Part shown: piece after piece, positions 9,386 to 17,389 of the stretch
Layout: the number at the start of each line of letters is the position of its first letter
Numbering within the stretch: position 1 is the first letter of the stretch
DNA from: JOPF136 sp963773835
Lineage (GTDB): Bacteria > Acidobacteriota > Terriglobia > Acidiferrales > UBA7541
Direction: 5' to 3'
NCBI GenBank assembly: GCA_963773835.1
Contig: CAVZCQ010000001.1
Location: forward strand, 1-64,000
DNA length: 64,000 nt
Notes under the pieces: model-generated
Database searches by the model: none
What the model saw: the letters and a program-made list of their open reading frames with translations, nothing else
Told to the model about the DNA's origin: nothing
Position numbers and translations under genes: made by a program

Positions 9386-10053
9386 TAGCAACGAGTTCTT
9401 CCATTGGCGACGCACTGGCCGGTGGAAGCGCCCTGGCGTTGCCTCTTGTGCTGCTCGGCGGATTGTTGGCGGGGCTGAATCCCTGTTGTCTGGCACTGTA
9501 CCCCGCAGCTGCCAGCTGTTGTGCATCGCGGAGCAGCAATACTGAGCATCCCTTAAAGCGGGTTGTGGCGTTCGTCTTGGGAGCAGCATTTGCTACGTCT
9601 TTGCTTGGCCTCTTCGCCGCCCTCGCCGGCCGCGTGATGGGACAGCTCGGCACACCGGCACGCTATGTGATTGCCGCCGTCCCACTGGTGATGGGCCTTC
9701 ACCTCGTGGGCTTTCTTCGGCTTCCCTTGCGTACGATCCCCGCGCGGATCATTCCGTCGAATTGGCTGGGCGCATTTGGATGTGGGCTTCTTATGTCGGC
9801 CGCTGTCACTCCATGCAGCACTCCCATCCTCGCATCCGTGCTGTCATATGTCGCATACCGCGGGAACGCTGTGTACGGCGCCCTTCTCCTGTTTCTCTAC
9901 GGCGTTGGAGTGGGCATGCCCCTGTTTCTAGTTGGCGCAGCAACCAGCTCCGCGGTCCGCAGATTGGGCAAATTCGCGTTCCAAAACTGGGGTGAGAGGG
10001 TCAGCGGAACCGCGCTCGTCGCCCTTGGATTGTACCTAGTCTGGAAGGCGTAA
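9382..10053 (+). CDS. CcdA/DsbD-type thiol-electron transporter
   Basis: The 223-residue protein has six predicted helices and two Cys motifs typical of CcdA: NPCCLALYPAAASCC (about residues 33-47) in the first helix and VTPCSTP (about residue 141) in the fourth. The first motif carries extra cysteines compared with the usual PCxLPLLP. GTG 9382 overlaps the preceding TGA. It likely moves reducing equivalents from cytoplasmic thioredoxin to the periplasmic thioredoxin-fold partner, keeping the Cys-rich operon proteins reduced. Confidence 0.8.
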   Translation: MIATSSSIGDALAGGSALALPLVLLGGLLAGLNPCCLALYPAAASCCASRSSNTEHPLKRVVAFVLGAAFATSLLGLFAALAGRVMGQLGTPARYVIAAVPLVMGLHLVGFLRLPLRTIPARIIPSNWLGAFGCGLLMSAAVTPCSTPILASVLSYVAYRGNAVYGALLLFLYGVGVGMPLFLVGAATSSAVRRLGKFAFQNWGERVSGTALVALGLYLVWKA

Positions 10054-10123
10054 TGCAGAGCTGCTCAGAGTCGGCTGGAATATCCCCCCTTGCCGAGATA
10101 TCGCATAATCTTTCTTGTCGAAC

Positions 10124-10732
10124 ATGCTGATTTCTACGGCACCTACAATCCGGAGTCGTATTCTGCGGATTCAAGTTTTCACGATTACCTGGATGACTGC
10201 TGAGGCGGCTGTCGCTCTTGCTTCGGCCTGGAAGGCCCGCAGCCCAGCACTGTTAGGATTCGGCGGCGACAGCTTAATCGAGCTGTTGTCGGCGGCGGTT
10301 GTCTATTGGCGCTTCCGAGGTGAGCGCACTGACGCGCGCATTGAGGAACGGGCCGCCCGTATCGCGGGAGCGCTGCTCTTCGCTCTGGCAGGTCTCGTAG
10401 TTGTCATTTCCGGTGCAGCGTTCCTAGGGTACAGTGAGGCCCGAACGAGCCTTGTGGGGATCGCACTGCTGCTGGCCGCCGCGTTCGTCATGCCCTGGCT
10501 AGCAAGAGAAAAGCGACGTCTGTCTGCCGTGACTTCAAGCGCAGCTTTGAGGGCCGATGCTGCGGAATCCGCGCTTTGTGGCTACATGGCATGGATTGCT
10601 TTGACAGGGTTAGCGTTCAATGCGGCCTGGAAGATCAGATGGGCCGACCCGGTGGCCGCTTTATGTCTCGTTCCTATCATGTTGCATGAGGGCTGGGAAG
10701 CCACGAAAGGAAAACCTTGCGAAAACTGCTAA
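10124..10732 (+). CDS. Cation-diffusion-facilitator-like transporter
   Basis: The protein of about 202 residues has five to six helices. It carries GFGGDSLIELLSAAVVYWR and ADAAESALCGYMAW, the paired acidic motifs that form the transmembrane metal site of CDF proteins. It is shorter than classical CDFs and lacks their C-terminal cytoplasmic domain. A Cys pair ends the chain (CENC). The start is uncertain: TTG 10115 is possible and no good Shine-Dalgarno sequence is seen. As last gene of the ArsR operon it probably exports the inducing metal. Confidence 0.7.
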   Translation: MLISTAPTIRSRILRIQVFTITWMTAEAAVALASAWKARSPALLGFGGDSLIELLSAAVVYWRFRGERTDARIEERAARIAGALLFALAGLVVVISGAAFLGYSEARTSLVGIALLLAAAFVMPWLAREKRRLSAVTSSAALRADAAESALCGYMAWIALTGLAFNAAWKIRWADPVAALCLVPIMLHEGWEATKGKPCENC

Positions 10733-10831
10733 GACGAAGTAACACAGGCCAGGAAGCGGTGACGTCCTCGTCAGCAGTTGAGGGTACTCACGATTGGTGG
10801 CAGACGGTTTAAGGACGCGGTACGCGAGGAC

Positions 10832-11857
10832 TCACTTCAACGTCGCAATTTCTCCGGTGCAGAAGACCAGCGTCAGTTCGTTCGAGAACCGCTCTTTCTC
10901 TCGAATGATGGTCTTCCCGTCTTCTTCCTCTTCCGACTTGTCCACCAGTTTGACCGACTGCCAGTGCGCGATGTGTCGCGTTTCACCGTCTCCGAAGATC
11001 CCGTTAAGCATTCCCGCCGTGCAAAGCAGCCCCACGTGGCCACCATGCAAAGGCGTCAGTGGACGCCCATTGACGTCTGCCTGCTGTGCGAAAAGCACCG
11101 CAGAGGCTTGGCGATACCCCGACGATTTCGGAAGGAGGTCCTCGATTTGGTCCAAAGGAAGGCCGCGGTAGACCAAGCGCACTGGCGCACCGGACGGAAT
11201 AGGGTACTGGTGATCAGGCTCCGAGGGGAGTGGCGAGAGTCGCTCCGGGTCTCTCGCCAGAGAGGCATACCATTGCCGGGCCCGCGTGATGTCGTTGTCC
11301 TGGAGGCGCTCCCTTTCACGCCGAGTGCAACGGACGCCGAACACAACAATCTGCTTGTAGCGGACACTCTCGGGCTCGGTGAGGCGGTATACGTGCACGT
11401 CCCGGAAATGGGCTGAGAGCACTGCATTGCATTCTCCAACCCGTACGCTCGGCACCACCATGACCAGGAGTCCGCCGGGCTTCAGCCAGCGATAGACATG
11501 CTCCAAAAACAGCCGCTCCATGCGCTGCGACTTCTGCTCGCCAAGCTCGAAGTCGTAAGGAGGATTCAGGTACAGCAACGAAAACGATTCGACCGGACAC
11601 TGCACGTCAAAACAGTTTCCTTGGATCACTTCGTCTGCTAAGGAGCGGGCTTGCTCAGCTCGGCCGGCATCGAGTTCGATCCCGTACCTGTGGGCCTGGG
11701 CCCCGGCCGTGATTTGAGCAAACGCTGCGCCCTCCCCGATGCAGGGGTCAACAGCTCCACAACCCTCTTCAGAGAATCGCAAGAACGCGCGGATCCGAAT
11801 CGCTTCTGCCATGGGCAGTGGGTAAAAGCCCAATCGTTCCCGTCCAGCAAGACGCAT
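10832..11857 (-). CDS. DUF6094-type SAM-dependent DNA methyltransferase-like protein
   Basis: The 341-residue protein has the class I methyltransferase core. The SAM loop is VDPCIGEGAAFA (about residues 36-47) and the acidic end of beta-2 is YGIELDAGRAEQA. Motif IV is LYLNPPYD (about residue 95), the NPPY signature of amino-methylating DNA methyltransferases. WLKPGGLLVMVVPS follows. The start ATG 11857 is behind GGAGGAG. Proteins of this family are common on integrative elements beside SNF2-type helicases and SSB, as here. Target specificity and activity are unknown. Confidence 0.75.
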   Translation of the reverse strand: MRLAGRERLGFYPLPMAEAIRIRAFLRFSEEGCGAVDPCIGEGAAFAQITAGAQAHRYGIELDAGRAEQARSLADEVIQGNCFDVQCPVESFSLLYLNPPYDFELGEQKSQRMERLFLEHVYRWLKPGGLLVMVVPSVRVGECNAVLSAHFRDVHVYRLTEPESVRYKQIVVFGVRCTRRERERLQDNDITRARQWYASLARDPERLSPLPSEPDHQYPIPSGAPVRLVYRGLPLDQIEDLLPKSSGYRQASAVLFAQQADVNGRPLTPLHGGHVGLLCTAGMLNGIFGDGETRHIAHWQSVKLVDKSEEEEDGKTIIREKERFSNELTLVFCTGEIATLK

Positions 11858-12007
11858 GGCTCCTCCAGTTCGAGCAAAGTCCTGCCTCGTCAGCGGTCCA
11901 TAGGGGGTCTCAACGGGGGCGATAACTGGTGGCGGTTCTATCAGATACGCGGGCTACCCCCTACTTTTTTGCCATGCGCAGCGGACGGTGCTAGCTTCCG
12001 CGTCGAA

Positions 12008-13549
12008 ATGGCCGCAACAATCCATGCGGGCGCGCTACCGGATTCGGCATTGTGTCTGCGTAGGGTCCTGAAGGCGGAGCCGAAGGGCGACAGGATAGAG
12101 TGCGCCTTCACCGACGGCACCAGCATCCTGCTCTCGAAGTTCCTGGCGGCCTTCATTCGCTCGGGTGATGAAGTCCGATTTCCGGTCGGAATGCCTGACA
12201 GCGGTTCCGAACTTTACGTTCGAGTGCCCGCTCAACAACCATTCAGGCGAGACATGCTCCAGGTCCAGGTGGGCTACGTGACACAGCCAAAAAAGGACAA
12301 CGGAGGGAACTTCTTCGTGTCTGCGGAGCCGCTGGGCAAGCAATTAGGGATTCATCACGTCCACCTGCGGTGCGAGATACTGAGGGACTATTTTTACGTC
12401 GCGAACCGCCGCTGCGCGTGGGACAAACAGCTGTCCTTCTATGAATTGCTCGGCGTCAAACCGGAAGTATCTCCCGTCGAGCTGCGTCTGGGTTTCAAGA
12501 TGCGCCGTTTGGAATTGCGCGCCGCACACGCATCCCCGCAGTATCTCGCCGCGGTGGAACGCGCCTTCAACATCCTTGCCCGGCCCGACCTGCGCGCTTG
12601 CTATGGCGCTCTCCTGGCCGATCCCGCAGCACCTGTGATTTTCCCCAACGGGGGTTTCGGCTTTCTCCTCGTTGCTGGCGAACTGTCTCGTGACGGCTCG
12701 GCCTTCTACGCCGCACGGATCCTGGCTTTTCTGCCGGAACAACAACGACGGCGTTTCCGCGCTCCATTGAGGCGGTTTGTCTTCTACGATGACCACGCCC
12801 TCTATCGGGACCCACAGCGCAAGCTTGAAGTCGTATTCGACCAGGCGTCCTTGCCTCTCGCCTGGGACACGAACTGGAACCAGTGGAAACATCTGCTCGG
12901 TGCCAAGCTCTCCGTCCAAGCGACTCTCGTCCAAAGCGGAAAATATCGCTACCGCGGTGATTCCTGGGAGCTCACCCGATGGGAAACGGCCCTTCCCAGC
13001 CGGCTCGAAATCACGTTGCCCGGGAATATTTCGGAGCAGGTTGCCGAAGCGCAGCGTACGCATCACCGCTTCGGCCAGTTTGCTCTGGAACTGGATCAGA
13101 TTCGCTCGCGGCTCGAAACCGCACCGGTCGAGAGAGAGGAGCTGCAACGGCTGTGCGCGGGCCTGGGTATCCCAGGCGATTTCGACATTGCCTTGATCAC
13201 CTGGAAGCCAGACTACGATGCGTTCTACTACAAGCAGCTTTCCAGGCGCGCGCGACACCTCTATCTCTACCGATCGGAATATGTCTTCGACCTTGAGAAA
13301 GCGGTGATCGCGGAGACCCCTCAGCTCGGCCACGCGACCTACCTGTTTGCGAAGCCGGCAAACATGAGCCAATTCTTGGCTATGTTCGCCAGCGTCACCA
13401 AAGAGGACATCCGCCAGAATCGTGAAAACGTCGCCGAACGGTTGGGGTTCTTGGGCCGTCTGATCCACGGTATCAACCCCCGGGCATGGTTGAAAGACTT
13501 GAAGGCACGGCTCGGCGAGGCTGTTGACTACGCGGAGGCAATGGACTGA
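12008..13549 (+). CDS. Large protein with a J-like domain lacking HPD
   Basis: The frame is open from 11651, but its first part lies antisense to the methyltransferase, so I place the start at ATG 12008 (no clear Shine-Dalgarno; an earlier non-ATG start is possible). The product is about 513 residues. Residues 140-205 read LSFYELLGVKPEVSPVELRL, then RAFNILARPDLRACYGALL. That is the helix I and helix III-IV pattern of a DnaJ J-domain, but the HPD tripeptide is absent. The rest (beta-rich, then helical with FYYKQLSRRARHLYLYRSEY) is not recognised. It diverges from the methyltransferase and is convergent with ssb. Confidence 0.6.
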   Translation: MAATIHAGALPDSALCLRRVLKAEPKGDRIECAFTDGTSILLSKFLAAFIRSGDEVRFPVGMPDSGSELYVRVPAQQPFRRDMLQVQVGYVTQPKKDNGGNFFVSAEPLGKQLGIHHVHLRCEILRDYFYVANRRCAWDKQLSFYELLGVKPEVSPVELRLGFKMRRLELRAAHASPQYLAAVERAFNILARPDLRACYGALLADPAAPVIFPNGGFGFLLVAGELSRDGSAFYAARILAFLPEQQRRRFRAPLRRFVFYDDHALYRDPQRKLEVVFDQASLPLAWDTNWNQWKHLLGAKLSVQATLVQSGKYRYRGDSWELTRWETALPSRLEITLPGNISEQVAEAQRTHHRFGQFALELDQIRSRLETAPVEREELQRLCAGLGIPGDFDIALITWKPDYDAFYYKQLSRRARHLYLYRSEYVFDLEKAVIAETPQLGHATYLFAKPANMSQFLAMFASVTKEDIRQNRENVAERLGFLGRLIHGINPRAWLKDLKARLGEAVDYAEAMD

Positions 13550-13682
13550 ACCCCTACAGCGAGCGCTGCAGACAGAGGACCCTCGCTTGCATCGTGTCCA
13601 GCACAAGGGGAGGTGGGACCTGGCGTTGCAACTCAACCACCCCCACCCCAACCGCTGTCATTGCCGGCACGCGAGGAGTCCC

Positions 13683-14099
13683 TTAGAAGGGGACATCCTC
13701 CGTCTGGGCGTCCGCTGCAGCTTCTGGCAGGGTGTCTCCGTCGGAGCGTCCGCGACCATCATTCTTGCCACCACCGAGGACTCGTAGGGTCGTGACCACA
13801 ACTTCGCAGATCGACTTCCCCGTTCCCTCGCTATCCTGGTACTGCCGCGTCTGAAGCCGGCCCTCGACAAACACCTGCTTGCCCTTTCTGACGTATTTCC
13901 CGGCGATTTCCGCCAGCTTGCTCCAAGCCACGCAGCGCACCCACTCAACCCGCTTGACGGGTTTTCCGCTCTTGTCACGGAACCCCTCGTTGACCGCAAG
14001 CGAGAAGTTCGCAACGCTTTTGCCAGTGGACGTGGATTTCATTTCCGCGTCCTGCCCCGCGTTCCCAATCAGAATTACCTTGTTCACCCCGTTCGACAT
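13683..14099 (-). CDS. ssb: Single-stranded DNA-binding protein (mobile-element copy)
   Basis: The 138-residue SSB has an OB-fold beginning VNKVILIGNAGQDAEMK, then SVANFSLAVNE, VRCVAWSKLAEIAGKYVRKGK and VEGRLQTRQY. The C-terminal tip TEDVPF is acidic and ends in Pro-Phe like the protein-interaction tail of SSB. ATG 14099 is preceded by GGAGGG at good spacing, so it is preferred to the ATG at 14114. With the helicase, methyltransferase and recombinase it suggests an integrated, formerly replicating element. Confidence 0.85.
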   Translation of the reverse strand: MSNGVNKVILIGNAGQDAEMKSTSTGKSVANFSLAVNEGFRDKSGKPVKRVEWVRCVAWSKLAEIAGKYVRKGKQVFVEGRLQTRQYQDSEGTGKSICEVVVTTLRVLGGGKNDGRGRSDGDTLPEAAADAQTEDVPF

Positions 14100-14734
14100 G
14101 GTGCTTCCCTCCATTTCTTACGTTTCGTGGATACTTCTCGAGAGATCTCACTCCGCAGGCAGAAAAGGATCTTTTTGGTTGGGGCTGGTCTAATGAACGA
14201 AGCCTGAATCGTCGTGAGGGGCGGTCGTGGTGGAATCGCCCCGATAAAGACCGATGGGCGGCCCTTTGCCTCGTTTGGAGAGATATTGCCCTGTCCGTCC
14301 CTATGATCTGTGTCTTAGCCGGGAAGCATCAAAAGGTAGCCATGAAACTGCGAATTGGCGAAAAGAGTGGCTCCGAATAAAAAGCCTTTCGGTTTCGCCA
14401 ACCCCCATTGGCCCATGGGAGCAAGTCTCAACCTCCCAATGGATTGCACACGCCCAAGTCCGGAGTCCCTGATGGCCTCCCACTGGTGATCTGCCATTCT
14501 CCAGTCGGCACAAATTGACAGGCTGTCGGAGCGGCCTAAAACTCCACTTCCGATGGATGTGAGCGTGTGGCCCCTTCTGATTGGAAAGTGAGCAGAGCTA
14601 GTCATTCGGTGCGGCATTTGGAAACGGCCGATGTGGGAATCGCAGGAGCCACCGCACGGAGACGAACAGGTGGATGAAGCGCGCACGCAGCAATTCTCAA
14701 ATATAGAGAGCCGGACCATCCGGCATGAAATCCC
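14100..14734. other. 635-bp region upstream of the excisionase
   Basis: No convincing long gene is seen on either strand. The end holds a short frame, ATG 14631 to TGA 14738 (35 codons, MWESQEPPHGDEQVDEAR), whose stop overlaps the excisionase start as ATGA. It may be a leader peptide or the tail of a lost gene. The remainder probably carries the xis/int control region. Confidence 0.3.
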
Positions 14735-14968
14735 ATGAGCGAGGCTGCCGTCAGAGAACCGCTAAGTTCATCCCTAACGGACAGTGAATGTCCGCTGACG
14801 GTGAAGCAGGCGGCAAAATTTCTTGGTGTCAGCCCTCAGACTGTGTATCTTTGGGTTGAGCGAAAGCAGATTCCCCATCTCCGCGTGATGGGCCGCAATA
14901 TCCGATTCCTGAGATCGGATCTCGAGCCCTTCCGCGCTTCGTTTAAACAGGAGATGGAGAATGGCTAG
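14735..14968 (+). CDS. MerR-like helix-turn-helix excisionase
   Basis: The 77-residue protein has the excisionase/MerR-type DNA-binding fold LTVKQAAKFLGVSPQTVYLW, then RKQIPHLRVMGRNIRFLRSDLE. It overlaps the recombinase gene by 8 bp, so the two are co-translated. Small proteins of this type act as recombination directionality factors or set int expression. Confidence 0.8.
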   Translation: MSEAAVREPLSSSLTDSECPLTVKQAAKFLGVSPQTVYLWVERKQIPHLRVMGRNIRFLRSDLEPFRASFKQEMENG

Positions 14969-16103
14969 AAGGCGAAATCACGACGGATGCGTTTATCGAA
15001 GAAAGGAGACGAAAGTCTGGTGGATGCACTATCGGGACCGGAATGGAATCCGCCGAAGTGAGTCCACCGGATCGGAAGACTGGCACGAAGCCCAAAAGAG
15101 GCTCAGAGAACGGCTGAATGCGAGAGACAACAATCTTCTCGAAGTTGTACGCAAGGGGGAATCCTTGAGTTTAGGCCAGTGGGTGGACTTCTTTCTGGAG
15201 AATTACTCGAAGCCACCCATGCGCGCTGAAAAAACTCACCGAGCCAACATGCGTGTCGCGAAGCACCTCAAGTCTGTGTGGGATACAACGAAGCTGGTAG
15301 AGCTCAGTGCGGACCAAGTGGAGTTGTATCTTCGCAGGCGCCTTCGGGAACACGTTCGGTTCAAAACTTCCCGCGGCTACACAGAACGAGGTGTGCTCAA
15401 GCCAACCACCGTACATCAGGAGTTCAGAGTCCTGCGGCGGATGCTAAACGTCGCAGTTCGGAAAAAACTCCTGCCTGCAAACCCCTGTTCAGGCGTCGAG
15501 TTTCCGGTGCCTCTCAAGGGCTTGTTTCGGCCCCACTATGTCACCTGGTCGGAGCAGAAACGGATCGAGAATCAAGCGCCGGGGCATCTGCGGAACATCA
15601 TTCGGATCATCACGGAGACCGGTCTTCGGGTCTACAAGGAACTCATGCCGATGAAGAAGGACCAAGTGGACCTCCGAAACGCGGTTGTTCGGATCCCGGA
15701 CTCCAAGACTCCGAACGGCATCGCAGACGTTCCCCTCACTCCGCTTGCCGTTGAAGCGTTCCACGATCAGATGGCAATCGCCGGGGAGGGGCCATTTCTT
15801 TTTCCCAGCGACTTGAACTCAACTGGGCACCAAGGGACTCTGAAGACCGTGTGGTCTCACACCCTTCGAAGGGCAAAGATCCCTTACTTTCGGGTCTACG
15901 ACCTGCGCTCGACGTATGCCACTCGGCTGAGCGCAGGTGGCGTGGCCGACGAGTGGGTCACCCAATTGCTTCGACAAGGTGACTCTCAAGTCTTCAAGAA
16001 GTATTCGCAAATGAAATTGCAGATGAAAAGAGAAGCCTTGGAGAAGCTCAATCGTCAGGCCAATGAAATGGCACTGGAATCAGGTACAGCCATGGTCCAG
16101 TGA
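14961..16103 (+). CDS. Tyrosine recombinase / integrase
   Basis: The 380-residue integrase has an N-terminal arm-binding-like segment (VYRRKETKVWWMHYRDRNG), a SAM-like core-binding domain (about residues 70-180) and a catalytic domain. Visible catalytic positions are the box I Arg in TETGLRVYKE, the second Arg in YDLRST (R316, with the usual His replaced by Y313), and the nucleophile Y348 in VFKKYSQ. The His expected in the LLGH segment is replaced (LLRQG). It stops about 100 bp before tRNA-Ala(TGC), the likely attachment gene. The degenerate catalytic histidines leave its activity uncertain. Confidence 0.8.
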   Translation: MARRRNHDGCVYRRKETKVWWMHYRDRNGIRRSESTGSEDWHEAQKRLRERLNARDNNLLEVVRKGESLSLGQWVDFFLENYSKPPMRAEKTHRANMRVAKHLKSVWDTTKLVELSADQVELYLRRRLREHVRFKTSRGYTERGVLKPTTVHQEFRVLRRMLNVAVRKKLLPANPCSGVEFPVPLKGLFRPHYVTWSEQKRIENQAPGHLRNIIRIITETGLRVYKELMPMKKDQVDLRNAVVRIPDSKTPNGIADVPLTPLAVEAFHDQMAIAGEGPFLFPSDLNSTGHQGTLKTVWSHTLRRAKIPYFRVYDLRSTYATRLSAGGVADEWVTQLLRQGDSQVFKKYSQMKLQMKREALEKLNRQANEMALESGTAMVQ

Positions 16104-16204
16104 CCGCATTCTGGTACAGTTTTGGTACAGTCGGAGCCAAAAATGAGGGATGGGAGTAGAAGCAAAGACGGGAAGTGCTTTAGAATCAAGATGACCCTAA
16201 CTGT

Positions 16205-16280
16205 GGGCGTGTAGCTCAGCTGGGAGAGCATCTGCTTTGCAAGCAGGGGGTCGCCGGTTCGATCCCGGCCACGTCCACCA
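16205..16280 (+). tRNA. tRNA-Ala(TGC)
   Basis: The 76-nt cloverleaf includes an encoded CCA. The acceptor stem GGGCGTG pairs with CACGTCC and contains G3:U70, the alanine identity element. The D-arm has AGCTCAGCTGGGAGAGC, the anticodon loop CTTTGCAAG gives TGC, and the T-arm has GGTTCGATCC. Its 3' part is duplicated at 21231, marking an integration site. Confidence 0.95.
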
Positions 16281-16283
16281 ATC
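16233..16283 (+). repeat. 51-bp direct repeat, copy 1 (att site within tRNA-Ala)
   Basis: The 51 bases from the tRNA anticodon arm through CCA plus ATC are identical to 21231-21281. Duplication of a tRNA 3' part is the usual scar of integrase-mediated insertion, so the repeats are read as attL/attR of the 5-kb islet between them. Confidence 0.75.
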
Positions 16284-16339
16284 ACTCACATTTTCAATGA
16301 CATTTCGTTCGACCTTTGTTAGTGATAGCCCTTCATACG

Positions 16340-16374
16340 AAAGCAGGGGGTCAAGCGTTCGACCCCGCAACCCC
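16340..16374 (+). other. Degenerate tRNA 3'-end-like remnant
   Basis: AAGCAGGGGGTC followed by a GTTCGACCCC T-arm-like element resembles the tRNA-Ala 3' part located 100 bp earlier, but it has lost the acceptor strand. It may be an eroded att copy from an earlier insertion at the same tRNA. Weak evidence. Confidence 0.3.
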
Positions 16375-16507
16375 TAGATCCCCGTTTTCGGCAGTAGTAC
16401 GCAATTCATCAGATGGTGACCGCGATTCGCTGCCTTTGTCCGCCTTAGGCCAACTGCGCATTGTCCAAATCGTGTTCTCGTCGCCGAGTTTAGTTGCCGT
16501 GGCTGAC

Positions 16508-17137
16508 TCACTTGTGAGCATGCCGACGCTGTCGAGCGGCGTAAGCCGCAACTTTGAGCCGATTCCCACAAAGCTGCATGCTGCACCAGCGTCGTGTCCC
16601 CTTCTTGCTCCGGTCATGAAAATGCAGCACACATTGATCACACTTGCGCACGCGCCTGCGGTCCACTTCGGTAAATAATTTCACCGCGCTGTGTGCCAAC
16701 GGCGCAAACAGGTCTTCTGGTTCACGCAGTTCGAACCACAGTTCCGTCGAATAAATCTTTCCATGCACAGTCAACCTCGTGCGCATGGCATGTTCCAACA
16801 TCAATCGGTTTAGCTCATCAATCGCCGAGCGACGAAGGAGGTCACCGTGCTCCCAGGCGAGGATCTCTTTCCTGAGGCCTTCGCGCAGCTCCCGCATGGA
16901 TTCTGCAATTTTCTGGGCCCTGGATGTATCGCCCCACTGAATCTGCATACGGGTAACCTCCCTGGAATTCAGCACATTGGCCGCCCGAAACCAGCGTAAG
17001 AGTGCTCCGAAGTCGGTGAGCAACTCCAGGGGCTCCCCGTTCCGGATCGGGCGCGTGTTTAGAAAGTCCAGCACCAACTCATTACCTACAAAACGAAAGC
17101 CCTCCTTCCAGTCGGATTTGCCTGCTGGGGTTCGCAT
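16508..17137 (-). CDS. CGNR zinc-finger (ABATE-domain) regulator
   Basis: The protein has an N-terminal ABATE domain (RFVGNELVLDFLNTRP) and a C-terminal zinc finger with CDQC, RRWCSMQLCGNRLKVA and a basic tail, the CGNR signature. Such proteins are predicted transcription regulators. The frame is open to 17371, but ATG 17137 sits just before the conserved domain, giving about 209 residues. It diverges from the SDR gene across an intergenic region containing a perfect inverted repeat at 17167-17185, a likely operator. Confidence 0.75.
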   Translation of the reverse strand: MRTPAGKSDWKEGFRFVGNELVLDFLNTRPIRNGEPLELLTDFGALLRWFRAANVLNSREVTRMQIQWGDTSRAQKIAESMRELREGLRKEILAWEHGDLLRRSAIDELNRLMLEHAMRTRLTVHGKIYSTELWFELREPEDLFAPLAHSAVKLFTEVDRRRVRKCDQCVLHFHDRSKKGTRRWCSMQLCGNRLKVAAYAARQRRHAHK

Positions 17138-17166
17138 GCGAGCACCCAAAATATTGCACCGCCAAT

Positions 17167-17185
17167 CTAACCTTTTATCGGTTAG
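17167..17185. promoter_or_regulatory. Inverted repeat CTAACC-N7-GGTTAG, candidate operator
   Basis: A perfect 6-bp inverted repeat with a 7-bp AT-rich spacer lies 30 bp upstream of the CGNR gene start, in the divergent intergenic region. The geometry fits a dimeric repressor site controlling the regulator and/or the SDR operon. Confidence 0.4.
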
Positions 17186-17389
17186 CGAGTCAAACGTAAT
17201 GGGAAGACGAAAACGCTGCTGAGCAGCGACGCGGGGGTCGAGCTTCTGACCGCAAGAGGAGACGCAGTGATCAGGTACACGTATGCTGTCGTTGACGGCG
17301 CCATTCGCGAGTTTCTCGGGCGTCATCTCGCCTTCAAAGCGGCGACTGCATGAGTCCCGCACAAGTCGCACAGTAAAAGGAGCTTGAAA

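Noticed and set aside
14315..14719. 134-codon minus-strand frame before the excisionase
   Set aside because: No start signal, no recognisable motif and composition unlike a protein.
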